This document shows positions 34,189 through 42,846 of a stretch of 64,000 nucleotides of DNA, piece by piece; position 1 is the first letter of the stretch; every line of letters begins with the position of its first letter. Made by a program: the position numbers and the translations under genes. Under the pieces are notes generated by a model. The model searched no databases. It was given only the letters and a program-made list of their open reading frames with translations, and was not told where the DNA came from. Source of the stretch: Rhizobium laguerreae (lineage in GTDB: Bacteria > Pseudomonadota > Alphaproteobacteria > Rhizobiales > Rhizobiaceae); NCBI RefSeq assembly GCF_002008165.1, contig NZ_MRDM01000008.1:1-64000 (forward strand). Reading direction: 5' to 3'.

Positions 34189-35292
34189 ATGACGATCACC
34201 ACACTCGACACGCCCTTAGCAAAGCCCCTGCTCGACTGGTACGATCGCCACCACCGCGACCTGCCCTGGCGCGTTTCACCCGGCATGGCGGCCCGCGGCG
34301 TCAAGGCCGATCCCTATCGCGTCTGGCTGTCCGAGGTGATGCTGCAGCAGACGACGGTGCAGGCGGTCAAACCCTATTTCGAGCGGTTTCTCCAGCGCTG
34401 GCCCGAGGTGACCGATCTTGCCGCGGCCGAAAACGACGCGGTGATGGCCGCCTGGGCGGGGCTTGGCTATTACGCGCGGGCCCGCAACCTGAAGAAATGC
34501 GCCGAAGCGGTGGCGAAAGAGCATGGCGGCATCTTTCCCGATACCGAAGAGGGTCTCAAGTCGCTCCCCGGCATCGGCGACTATACGGCCGCCGCCGTCG
34601 CGGCCATCGCCTTCAACCGCCAGGCGGCAGTCATGGACGGCAATGTCGAGCGGGTGATCTCCAGGCTCTATGCGATCGACACGCCGCTTCCGGCCGCAAA
34701 GCCGGCGATGAAGGAGAAGGTGGCGCTGTTGACGCCCGCCGATCGGCCCGGCGATTTCGCCCAGGCGATGATGGATCTCGGCGCGACGATCTGCACGCCG
34801 AAGCGGCCGGCCTGTTCGCTCTGTCCGTTCCGCGGTGCCTGCGCGGCGCTGAAGCTTTCCGATCCGGAGCTCTTTCCGGTCAAGGCGGCGAAGAAAGAGA
34901 AGCCGGTCAGATATGGCGCGGCCTTCATCGCGGTAACAGGTGACGGCGAGATCCTGCTCAGACGGCGCATCGACAGCGGCCTGCTCGGCGGCATGACGGA
35001 GGTGCCGACGACGGCGTGGACGGCGCGCATCGACGGCGAAACCTCAGCTGCCGCCGCGCCCTTCGAAGCGGCATGGCAGGCCGCTGGCACCGTCATCCAT
35101 GTCTTCACCCATTTCGAGCTCAGGCTTTCGATCTGGCGTGCGGCCATCGCTGCCAAGGTTGCCATGGATGACGGCACGAATGACGGATGGTGGGAGCCGG
35201 TTACAAATCTTGAAGCCCAGGCCTTACCAACCATCATGAAAAAAGCGATCGCAGCGGCTATTCCTCTCGCGTTTAAAACATCCAAGGGATGA
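34189..35292 (+). CDS. mutY: A/G-specific adenine DNA glycosylase MutY
   Basis: A 367-residue base-excision repair enzyme that removes adenine mispaired with 8-oxoguanine. The helix-hairpin-helix LPGIGDYTAAAVAAIAF precedes the catalytic aspartate (VMDGNVERVISRL). The iron-sulfur cluster is given by C-x6-C-x2-C-x5-C (CTPKRPACSLCPFRGAC). The C-terminal NUDIX-like domain for oxoG recognition spans about residues 240-360. I chose the ATG at 34189 (MTITTLDTPLAK), giving family length; the frame is open upstream but would overlap dciA. It overlaps the HAD gene by four bases. Confidence 0.96.
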   Translation: MTITTLDTPLAKPLLDWYDRHHRDLPWRVSPGMAARGVKADPYRVWLSEVMLQQTTVQAVKPYFERFLQRWPEVTDLAAAENDAVMAAWAGLGYYARARNLKKCAEAVAKEHGGIFPDTEEGLKSLPGIGDYTAAAVAAIAFNRQAAVMDGNVERVISRLYAIDTPLPAAKPAMKEKVALLTPADRPGDFAQAMMDLGATICTPKRPACSLCPFRGACAALKLSDPELFPVKAAKKEKPVRYGAAFIAVTGDGEILLRRRIDSGLLGGMTEVPTTAWTARIDGETSAAAAPFEAAWQAAGTVIHVFTHFELRLSIWRAAIAAKVAMDDGTNDGWWEPVTNLEAQALPTIMKKAIAAAIPLAFKTSKG

Positions 35293-35909
35293 CCATGACC
35301 ACCGACATAAGACATATCGTTTTCGACATCGGCAAAGTCCTTATTCATTACGATCCGCATCTTCCTTTCAGTCGCCTCATCCCTGACGAGACCGAGCGCC
35401 ACTGGTTCTTCGCCAATATCTGCACCCATGACTGGAACATCGAGCAGGACCGCGGCCGCACCTGGGCGGAGGCCGAAGCGCTGCTGATAAAACAGCACCC
35501 TGCCTGCGAGGAGCATATCCGCGCCTTCCGCAAATATTGGCACGAGATGGTGCCACACGCCTATGACGACAGCGTCGCGATCATGGAAGGGCTGATTGCC
35601 GAAGGGCGCGACGTGACGATGCTGACCAACTTCGCCTCCGACACGTTCCGCGAGGCGCAGGCGCGCTTCCCCTTCCTGACCAAACCGCGCGGCGTCACGG
35701 TTTCCGGCGATGTCGGCCTGATCAAGCCCGATATCGCGATCTACGAGACGCATACGAAAAGCTTCGGCCTCGATCCGGCAGCGACGATCTTCATCGACGA
35801 CGCGCCTGTTAATGTCGAAGGCGCCAAGGCCTTCGGCTGGAATGCAGTGCTGTTTTCGGGTGCGGAAAAGCTGCGCAGCGATCTCGCCGGCTATGGGGTG
35901 AAGGTCTGA
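35289..35909 (+). CDS. HAD-superfamily hydrolase (YihX-like)
   Basis: A 206-residue HAD phosphatase. The nucleophile motif reads FDIGKVL, with Gly in the second-aspartate place as seen in YihX-like members. Motif II is MLTNFA, motif III KPDIAIYE, and motif IV FIDDAPVNVEGA. It therefore has the full core fold but a variant first motif. The substrate is unknown. It overlaps mutY by four bases (ATGA), and the NTF2-like gene starts five bases later, so the three form an operon. Confidence 0.9.
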   Translation: MTMTTDIRHIVFDIGKVLIHYDPHLPFSRLIPDETERHWFFANICTHDWNIEQDRGRTWAEAEALLIKQHPACEEHIRAFRKYWHEMVPHAYDDSVAIMEGLIAEGRDVTMLTNFASDTFREAQARFPFLTKPRGVTVSGDVGLIKPDIAIYETHTKSFGLDPAATIFIDDAPVNVEGAKAFGWNAVLFSGAEKLRSDLAGYGVKV

Positions 35910-35914
35910 CATCC

Positions 35915-36280
35915 ATGGCTTTCGATCCCGCAGAAGAAATCGAACGTTTTCACGCCGCGATCAACGCTCTCGATTTTCCGGCGATCGAGAATTATTTCGC
36001 CGAGGATGCGACCTATGTCTCGAACGGCGTCGGCGATCTCACCGGCCGAGCTGAGATCATGGCGGCCTTCCGGCGTTATTTCGACGACTATCCCGATCAG
36101 ACGGCGGAAAATTCGCTGGTGGAAACATTGACGGCCCAATCCGGCCGGTCGGTCTGGTCGGTGCGCGCCACCCACAGCAAGACGGGCAAGCCGCTGATCC
36201 GCGAGGGTGAGGAGACGATCACCTTCAACGCGGAAGGCCGCGTCACAAGGGTCGAGGTCACCGATTATCGCGACTTCTGA
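35915..36280 (+). CDS. NTF2-like (SnoaL-type) protein
   Basis: A 121-residue protein with the NTF2-like cone: an early helix (EEIERFHAAINALDFPAIENYFAEDATYV), then a helix GRAEIMAAFRRYFDDYP and four beta strands (SVWSVRATHSK, EETITFNAEGRVTRVEVTDYRDF). Such proteins often act as isomerases or binding proteins; no catalytic residues can be assigned. Third gene of the mutY operon, followed by a hairpin. Confidence 0.88.
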   Translation: MAFDPAEEIERFHAAINALDFPAIENYFAEDATYVSNGVGDLTGRAEIMAAFRRYFDDYPDQTAENSLVETLTAQSGRSVWSVRATHSKTGKPLIREGEETITFNAEGRVTRVEVTDYRDF

Positions 36281-36298
36281 AATGGTATTCTTGAATAG

Positions 36299-36330
36299 AA
36301 GACGCCCGGAGCTCAAACTCCGGGCGTCTT
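36299..36330. terminator. bidirectional hairpin terminator
   Basis: Perfect 13-bp inverted repeat AAGACGCCCGGAG / CTCCGGGCGTCTT around a CTCAAA loop. It lies between the convergent mutY operon and ccrM, so it probably serves both. T-runs on either side are short. Confidence 0.8.
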
Positions 36331-36391
36331 AGCCTTCTTCCGCAACTGGAGGAAACCGGAAGAAGGTATCTCGATCTCGCGAAGGCGGTGC

Positions 36392-37558
<1,167 letters not shown>

Positions 37559-37700
37559 TTAAATACTCACTCATACGCTCTACGCTTAACTGTCCGTTAT
37601 GGTTACGCAACTTAGTTACCAAAGCCTGAAGCGGTGGCCGATTTCGGGAATTTATTCGGGCGGCCAGCGAGTGAGCGGCAGACTTTGCAGCCGCCACGCG

Positions 37701-38051
37701 TCACGCCGCATCGTGAATCTTGCGGCTGTCGGCCGGCGCCTCATCGCGTTCGAACATGCCGTAATCGCGGACGACACTGGCGATGCGCAGGCGATAATCG
37801 GCGAAGATGCCGCCGCGGCCGGCCTGCTGGGCTGCCCGGTGAGACTCGAGATTTCGCCACTCCTTGACCGCCGCCTCGTCGCGGAAGAAGGAGAGCGACA
37901 GCAGCTTGCCGCGGGTCGTCAGGCTCTCGAAACGCTCGATCGAGATGAAGCCGTCGATCTTTTCGAGTTCGCCGCGCAACTCGCCGGCGAGATCCAGATA
38001 TTTGTGGCGTTCGCCCATATAGGGCACGACTTCGAAGATGACGGCGATCAT
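37701..38051 (-). CDS. antibiotic biosynthesis monooxygenase-type (ABM) protein
   Basis: A 116-residue protein with the ABM/dimeric alpha-beta barrel pattern: MIAVIFEVVPYMGERHKYLDLAGEL, GFISIERFESLTTRGKLLSLSFFRDEAAVKEWRN and the conserved SHRAAQQAGRGGIFADYRLRI. Such proteins act as small oxygenases or bind aromatic/haem ligands; the substrate is unknown. It overlaps the NIPSNAP-like gene by four bases (ATGA) and is its downstream partner. Both face an ArsR-type regulator. Confidence 0.88.
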   Translation of the reverse strand: MIAVIFEVVPYMGERHKYLDLAGELRGELEKIDGFISIERFESLTTRGKLLSLSFFRDEAAVKEWRNLESHRAAQQAGRGGIFADYRLRIASVVRDYGMFERDEAPADSRKIHDAA

Positions 38052-38377
38052 GGCAGCACCAGCTTGGCGTGAGGGGCGGAGACATTCTTCAGAAAGATGC
38101 GATCCTCTTTGAGGATGAAGCCTTCGCGTTTGGCAAAATCATAATTCTCGCGGCCGAGCGGGTCGGCAGCCAGCCTAGCGCGATAGGCTTCGTAGGCGGC
38201 GAGGCTCTCGATATTATAGACGCCGTAAGCGGTCGTTGCCGATCCCTCGTGCGGGCCGTAATAGCCGATCAGGTCGGCGCCATTCTTCGGAATCGCCTGG
38301 CCCCAGTTGCGGGCATATTCGGCAAACGCCTCCTTCTTGAAGGGGTCGATCTCGTAACGGATGAAGCAGGTGATCAT
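38048..38377 (-). CDS. NIPSNAP-family protein
   Basis: A 109-residue protein with a NIPSNAP/ABM-like ferredoxin fold: MITCFIRYEIDPFKKEAFAEYARNWGQAIPKNGADLIGYYGP ... TTAYGVYNIESLAAYEAYRARLAADPLGRENYDFAKREGF. AAAGGAG lies seven bases before the ATG at 38377, which fixes the start. Its stop overlaps the ABM gene's start. Divergent from the ArsR-type regulator (72 bases), which may control it. Confidence 0.9.
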   Translation of the reverse strand: MITCFIRYEIDPFKKEAFAEYARNWGQAIPKNGADLIGYYGPHEGSATTAYGVYNIESLAAYEAYRARLAADPLGRENYDFAKREGFILKEDRIFLKNVSAPHAKLVLP

Positions 38378-38449
38378 ATCGTTTCTCCTTTGGCTGCCCA
38401 CCCGTTTTCGCACATTGCCTGACGGCGATGCTTCGGTTACGATCAAAGT

Positions 38450-39136
38450 ATGAAGGAAGGCCCAGACATTGCGCAGATCGGCGCGCTCATCGGCGATCCG
38501 GCGCGTGCCAACATGCTGGCGGCGCTCACCGGCGGCCGGGCGCTGACGGCGACCGAGCTTGCCGGCGTCGGCGGCATCACCGTGCAGACGGCGAGCACGC
38601 ATCTCGCCAAGCTCGAAGCCGGCGGGCTGCTAACCCAGCGCAAGCAGGGGCGCCACCGCTATTTCACGCTGGCCGACGAGGCCGTCGCCCGGCTGATCGA
38701 AAGCATGATGGGCTTTGCCGCCGGACGCGGACATCTGCGCCACCAGCCGGGGCCGAAGGAGCCGGCGCTGCGCAAGGCGCGCATCTGCTACGATCATCTT
38801 GCCGGCGATTACGGCGTGCGCATGCTCGACAGCCTGATTGCATCAGGTTCGATCGACGCGGTCGGCGATGGCCTGGCGCTGACGGAAAAGGGCGAAAGCG
38901 ATCTCCAATGCATCGGCATCGATGTTAGCGACCTCAGATCGTCGCGCCGGCCGCTCTGCCGCTCCTGCCTCGACTGGAGCGAAAGACGCGCCCACCTCGC
39001 CGGCAGCCTCGGCAAGGCCCTGCTTTCAAGCTTCCTCGACAAAGGCTGGGCGCGGCGCACGGCGGAAAGCCGCTCGATCCTATTTTCGCCGGAGGGCGAC
39101 CGGCAGTTTCTGAAGCTTTTTCCGGTCGATGCGTAG
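38450..39136 (+). CDS. ArsR-type winged-helix transcriptional regulator
   Basis: A 228-residue protein. The N-terminus (IAQIGALIGDPARANMLAALTGGRALTATELAGVGGITVQTASTHLAKLEAGGLLTQRKQGRHRYFTL) is an ArsR-like winged helix. The remaining 130 residues contain CRSCLDW and helices of unknown role, perhaps ligand sensing; the two cysteines in CRSC could bind metal or a thiol. It faces the NIPSNAP/ABM operon with only 72 bases between starts, so local regulation is likely. Confidence 0.9.
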   Translation: MKEGPDIAQIGALIGDPARANMLAALTGGRALTATELAGVGGITVQTASTHLAKLEAGGLLTQRKQGRHRYFTLADEAVARLIESMMGFAAGRGHLRHQPGPKEPALRKARICYDHLAGDYGVRMLDSLIASGSIDAVGDGLALTEKGESDLQCIGIDVSDLRSSRRPLCRSCLDWSERRAHLAGSLGKALLSSFLDKGWARRTAESRSILFSPEGDRQFLKLFPVDA

Positions 39137-39234
39137 GTTATACGAATCTGCAAAAGCCTTTGAACGCAGTCGCAGCGCCACCTCCCTGTCCCCTCGCCGC
39201 CTCCCATTGCGCCACTGCCTCAGAACGCCAGCAC

Positions 39235-39377
39235 CCCAGAGAGCCTCACCCTGAGGTGCCCCGCAGGGGGCCTCGAAGGGCTAGGCGGGCACGCCGGCGT
39301 CAGAGGATGCAAGAAGCAGCGCTGCGGCGTGTCCTTCGAGGCTCCGGCCTTGGCCTGCGCACCTCAGGATGAGGGGC
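39235..39377. repeat. dispersed intergenic palindromic element (CCTCACCCTGAGGTGC type)
   Basis: The block starts near CCTCACCCTGAGGTGCC and ends CACCTCAGGATGAGG; its ends are inverted copies, and the inside includes CTTCGAGGCTCCGGCC and CCTCGAAGG. This is a common dispersed repeat type in rhizobia and related alphaproteobacteria, as I recall. The open frame through it is not a gene. Otherwise 39137-39530 has no features. Confidence 0.75.
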
Positions 39378-39530
39378 GTTGGAATATGCCGCCCGCCGCG
39401 ACCTGCCGCATAACAGCTCGCCAGCCATACCTTTTCACAAATAAGGCATAACCGAAGCATAGCGTAACCCCGGGCGCCGCATCAAAGGAGGCGCTCCGCG
39501 GGGTTCGGTCCTAACCGGGCACATCTTCTA

Positions 39531-39872
39531 TTAGCAGGCGGTGGCAGAATCCGGCTTGTTTGTCGTCGTGCCGGAGGGCGCCGAATTGCCGGGCTGGCCT
39601 GCCTGCTGGCGTTGGCAATCATCGGGGTCGCCGCCGGAGTTATTGGCGCCGTTTATCCCTCCTGCGCCGCCGCCGTCTGTCGAATTTGCGCCCGAACCGC
39701 CCGAGCCCGAATTGCCGGAACCGGTGCCACCGGCTCCAGAATCGGAACCGCTGCCGGAGCTCGAGGAGCCGCTGCCGGACCCGGAACCGCCGCTGCCGCC
39801 GCCGGATTGTGCGATGGCGGCAGTTGCCAGGCCAGCTGAAAGCGCTGTTACTGCGAGTAGTCTCAGAAGCAT
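39531..39872 (-). CDS. secreted Gly/Ser-rich low-complexity protein
   Basis: A 113-residue protein with a signal peptide (MLLRLLAVTALSAGLATAAIAQ). Residues about 23-78 consist almost only of Gly and Ser with some Asn and Thr (SGGGSGGSGSGSGSSSSGSGSDSGAGGTG), followed by an Asp/Gln/Asn region and a C-terminal Cys. The repeat-rich body suggests a flexible surface or extracellular protein. It resembles the neighbouring proteins at 41185 and 42167 in composition. No function is known. Confidence 0.8.
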   Translation of the reverse strand: MLLRLLAVTALSAGLATAAIAQSGGGSGGSGSGSGSSSSGSGSDSGAGGTGSGNSGSGGSGANSTDGGGAGGINGANNSGGDPDDCQRQQAGQPGNSAPSGTTTNKPDSATAC

Positions 39873-39991
39873 TGGAAACTCCTTCTTGCTTCACCGGGGA
39901 TGGTGAGCGAACCGGAATTACCTGGATTTGTTCCGATAAAATGTTGCCCGCTCACGCCGCTTGCACGCGTGGCGTTCCAGCTTCCCGAGCC

Positions 39992-40423
39992 TCAGGCACC
40001 TGCCCTCTTTTCATCTTCCTGCCGCACATGCGCCCGCAGTGCAGCCAGCGTCAGCGCCAGCGCCGCGTGATTGCTCTCGGCTTCACCGAGGATGCTTTCG
40101 TCCTCTCTGACCTCGCGCAGCTGCGCGCCGTAAAGCGAGTCATCTGCTGTCTGACGACCGCGGGCGAGGTGCCAAACCGCATCCGGCCGGACTTCCTTGC
40201 ACAGGTCGATGGCGTGATTGACGTCGTGGGTAAACGGCCGCGCCATCAGGAAGCCGTGCTCTGACTTGATACTGCTCGGCATGTAGTCGTGAGGACCGTC
40301 GAAATCGTTGGGCTCGGCTGGCCGGAGTTGCTTCAACAGAAAGGCACAGGTGATGAAGGCGTCGATCCGGCTGTCGGGCATGTCAGTCTTTTCCAGGGTT
40401 TCGATGATGTCCTCGATCGTCAT
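39992..40423 (-). CDS. hypothetical protein, 143 residues
   Basis: The ATG at 40423 follows GAGGAAGA at a good distance. The protein is acidic and mixed alpha/beta: MTIEDIIETLEKTDMPDSRIDAFITCAFL, then DGPHDYMPSSIKSEHGFLMARPFTHDVNHAIDLCKEV, WHLARGRQTADDSLYGAQLREV and a helical end. No family is recognised. The frame is open upstream of 40423 without a ribosome site. It is not linked by spacing to its neighbours. Confidence 0.75.
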   Translation of the reverse strand: MTIEDIIETLEKTDMPDSRIDAFITCAFLLKQLRPAEPNDFDGPHDYMPSSIKSEHGFLMARPFTHDVNHAIDLCKEVRPDAVWHLARGRQTADDSLYGAQLREVREDESILGEAESNHAALALTLAALRAHVRQEDEKRAGA

Positions 40424-40672
40424 GCAGTCTTCCTCTTCATCCATTCTTTGGCATGCCGCTTCTCTTCCCAATAGCGGCGGTGGCGTTCTCCTCCCGATCG
40501 CCATCTAGTGCATGAGATTGCCAAAGGTAGGCCTGGGGCCGAGGTTAGTCTGCATGAGGCGGATTTGATGGATGTCGCGCCATCCTCAACGGGGGCGCAT
40601 CTCTGCCGTCTCGGTAACAGGCTCACCTGCTGCCGAACCATGTTCTCTCGGTGCCCGCAAGCTATCGACGGC

Positions 40673-40888
40673 TTACCTCTGGCAACCTTTCTTCCTCATC
40701 TTCCTTTCGATTTTGGCTCTCTTGTCGGTGCCATCCCCAGCATGCTTTCCGCCGGTCAGGGCATTATCCTTCATCGCCTGCAGCTGCGCACAGCTTCGGT
40801 GCTTGCCCTTGGCGATGACGTCGGTGGATGTGAAGGCAAACAGCAGCACTACGGCTGCCGCCGGTCGGACGAAAGCTGGAAGCCTCAT
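40673..40888 (-). CDS. short secreted basic protein, 71 residues
   Basis: The start at 40888 follows GGGAGAGGG. Residues 1-27 (MRLPAFVRPAAAVVLLFAFTSTDVIAK) form a signal peptide. The mature chain (GKHRSCAQLQAMKDNALTGGKHAGDGTDKRAKIERKMRKKGCQR) is strongly basic with two cysteines and probably forms one disulfide. The upstream in-frame extension has no site and lacks a signal sequence. Its function is unknown. It is divergent from the Gly/Ser-rich gene at 41185. Confidence 0.7.
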   Translation of the reverse strand: MRLPAFVRPAAAVVLLFAFTSTDVIAKGKHRSCAQLQAMKDNALTGGKHAGDGTDKRAKIERKMRKKGCQR

Positions 40889-41184
40889 GGTCCCTCTCCC
40901 ATTGCAAATGGATGGTACGCCGAGGCCCTTGAAGCCGCAATGAGCGCGGTCCATCCCGATGGTAACGGACGCCGGGATGGAGGTTTTCCAACCCGCCGGC
41001 CGGCTCATGAAACCCTCCCAGAACGCTCGAACGTCAACCATGACGGCGAGGTCGGACCAAGGTCCGAGGCCCATCCGACTGAGTGCCTAAGGCAGGAACA
41101 GTGGTGTGAGAGCGAAGTTTGTCAGGCAGCTATCCATCCATTCAGGATGCGACGGCAAGTTAGAAACAAACGGAGGAATACACC

Positions 41185-41754
41185 ATGATGAAGGCAACAC
41201 ATCTGGCCTTGGCGGCCGCCCTTTTGGCTGGCACGGCTGTTTCCGGCTTCGCTCAATCGTCTAGTACCGTCGGTACCGGCGGTTCGTCGGCCGGCGGCGG
41301 AACTGCGAGCAGCACGGTCGGTACTGGTGGCAGCTCTGCCGGGGGCACCTGCCCTGCCGGCGCAACCAACTGTAATTCCGGCTCATCCTCGACGCTGGGC
41401 ACCGGCGGCTCATCGGCCGGCGGCGGCACTTCGAGCAGCACGGTCGGGACCGGCGGCTCTGCTGCGGGTTCTGGCTCCGGCTCGGGGTCTGCTTCGACGC
41501 TCGGCACCGGCGGTTCGTCGGCCGGCGGCGGCACCTCCAGCAGCTCGGTCGGCACCGGCGGCTCCGCCGCAGGCTCGGGCGACGCAAACTCGGCCTCGAG
41601 CGTCGGGACTGGTGCTTCGTCGGCGGACGGAGACAAGACCGGCAGCACAGTCGGCACCGGCGGCAGCGCCGCAGGAAGCTCTGACAACAAGGGCAAGAAG
41701 GGCTGTGCACCCGGACAGGTCAAGAAGGACGCCGCCGGCACCAAAGGCTGCTGA
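41185..41754 (+). CDS. secreted repeat protein with VGTGGS(S/A)AG motifs
   Basis: A 189-residue protein with signal peptide MMKATHLALAAALLAGTAVSGFA. The mature part has about nine copies of (S)(T/S)(V/L)GTGGS(S/A)AG(G/S), such as SSTVGTGGSSAGG, followed by a C-terminal KKGCAPGQVKKDAAGTKGC with two cysteines. GGAGG lies eight bases before the ATG. The repeats suggest a flexible, extracellular or surface chain. The motif recurs in the next genes, which form a cluster. The encoding DNA is itself repeated, so copy number may vary. Confidence 0.85.
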   Translation: MMKATHLALAAALLAGTAVSGFAQSSSTVGTGGSSAGGGTASSTVGTGGSSAGGTCPAGATNCNSGSSSTLGTGGSSAGGGTSSSTVGTGGSAAGSGSGSGSASTLGTGGSSAGGGTSSSSVGTGGSAAGSGDANSASSVGTGASSADGDKTGSTVGTGGSAAGSSDNKGKKGCAPGQVKKDAAGTKGC

Positions 41755-41806
41755 CGATGTCGGCCGGCGCCTCCATGGCGTCGGCCAAGCCCTCGGAGAT
41801 AAAGCA

Positions 41807-42157
41807 ATGGCACAGTTTTCCACAATCGCATTCAGCACGTCGCTCGCGCTGATCGCCGGGCAGACACTGTCCGAGGAGATCAAGCTCGACGATGGAACGA
41901 CATGCACCGTCGTCCAGTCTCAGTCGTCGCAGGGGGACATGTCCACCACCGTGACGGCCGGCAACGGACAAGTGTCGTCATCGACCACGACCGGCGGCGG
42001 ATCGGCCAGCTCCTCTTCGTCATCCTCCTCCGCCGGCTCCTCGGCCGGATCAGGAAGCGTCGACAGTTTTTCGACGGCAAGCATCACCCGACCTGACGGC
42101 ACCGTGATCACCAAACGGTCCGACGGAACCTGCTCGGTCATGAAACCCAAGAAGTAG
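41807..42157 (+). CDS. exported Ser/Gly-rich protein, 116 residues
   Basis: The ATG at 41807 has GGAGA upstream. The N-terminus (MAQFSTIAFSTSLALIAGQTLS) could be a signal peptide. The middle is Ser/Gly-rich (SSSTTTGGGSASSSSSSSSAGSSAGSGS), and the two flanks contain DGTTCTV and TRPDGTVITKRSDGTCSVMKP, where two similar DGT-C segments may pair as a disulfide. It belongs to the Ser/Gly-rich cluster, 52 bases after the previous gene and nine before the next. Confidence 0.75.
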   Translation: MAQFSTIAFSTSLALIAGQTLSEEIKLDDGTTCTVVQSQSSQGDMSTTVTAGNGQVSSSTTTGGGSASSSSSSSSAGSSAGSGSVDSFSTASITRPDGTVITKRSDGTCSVMKPKK

Positions 42158-42166
42158 GAGATGGCA

Positions 42167-42610
42167 ATGAAACCTATCAACCTTATCGCGGCCGCCTCGA
42201 TCGCGCTGCTCGCATCGAGTTCGGCCGTCCTTGCAGAGGAGTGCAATGCCGCCGGAACGGTCGGAACAGGCGGAAGCGCTTCGGCCGGAGGCACATCGGC
42301 AAGCTCGGCCGGAACGGCGGGCACCTGCCGGACCGACGACGGCACGACCTCTTCGATCGGATCGGGGGGAAGTGCAGCCGCCACCGATGGAAAGGCGCAA
42401 AGCAAGACCCACGTCAACGACAACGGTGACAAGCTGAAGGCGCAGACGAAAGCCCAGGCAGTCGACAAGGGGACGTTCAGCAAGTCTCGCACAAAAACCA
42501 GCACCGACGGCAGCACGCTGGATAGCACGACCCGCACTATGTCGCATGTCCCTGGCGAGAAGCCGGTGAAGAACACCACAAATCAGAAGATCATCCTGCC
42601 GGAGCAATAG
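42167..42610 (+). CDS. secreted Gly/Ser-rich protein with VGTGGS motif
   Basis: I prefer the ATG at 42167 (MKPINLIAAASIALLASSSAVLA), six bases after AGGAG; an ATG at 42161 lies too close. The mature N-terminal part carries GTVGTGGSASAGGTSAS, recalling the 41185 protein. A Cys-containing spacer (TCRTDDGT) leads to a basic, Lys/Thr-rich C-terminal half (KAQSKTHVNDNGDKLKAQTKAQAVDKGTFSKSRTKTSTDGSTLD). No family known. It closes the cluster of similar secreted proteins. Confidence 0.78.
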   Translation: MKPINLIAAASIALLASSSAVLAEECNAAGTVGTGGSASAGGTSASSAGTAGTCRTDDGTTSSIGSGGSAAATDGKAQSKTHVNDNGDKLKAQTKAQAVDKGTFSKSRTKTSTDGSTLDSTTRTMSHVPGEKPVKNTTNQKIILPEQ

Positions 42611-42846
42611 TTTGATGGGGCTCGCCCTTGGCACAAGGGAGAGCCCCACCCTTGTCGCATTTTCCGGCGCTCGAGGTGCCCGCGCGCCGGTCATCCGCTC
42701 GGCGCACATAGCAGCTCAACCTTTCATCGAAATTGAAATATCTGCTGCAACCTGTTGTTTTCGCGCCGTTAAGCGGCATGGCGCTAAGAAAATAATTAAG
42801 CATGTTCGGCTACTCTCACCTTCTGAATTAACGAGAGAGCCCTGTC

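Noticed and set aside
39160..39372. Frame of 70 codons in the intergenic repeat
   Set aside because: It lies wholly within the palindromic repeat and shows no coding signs.
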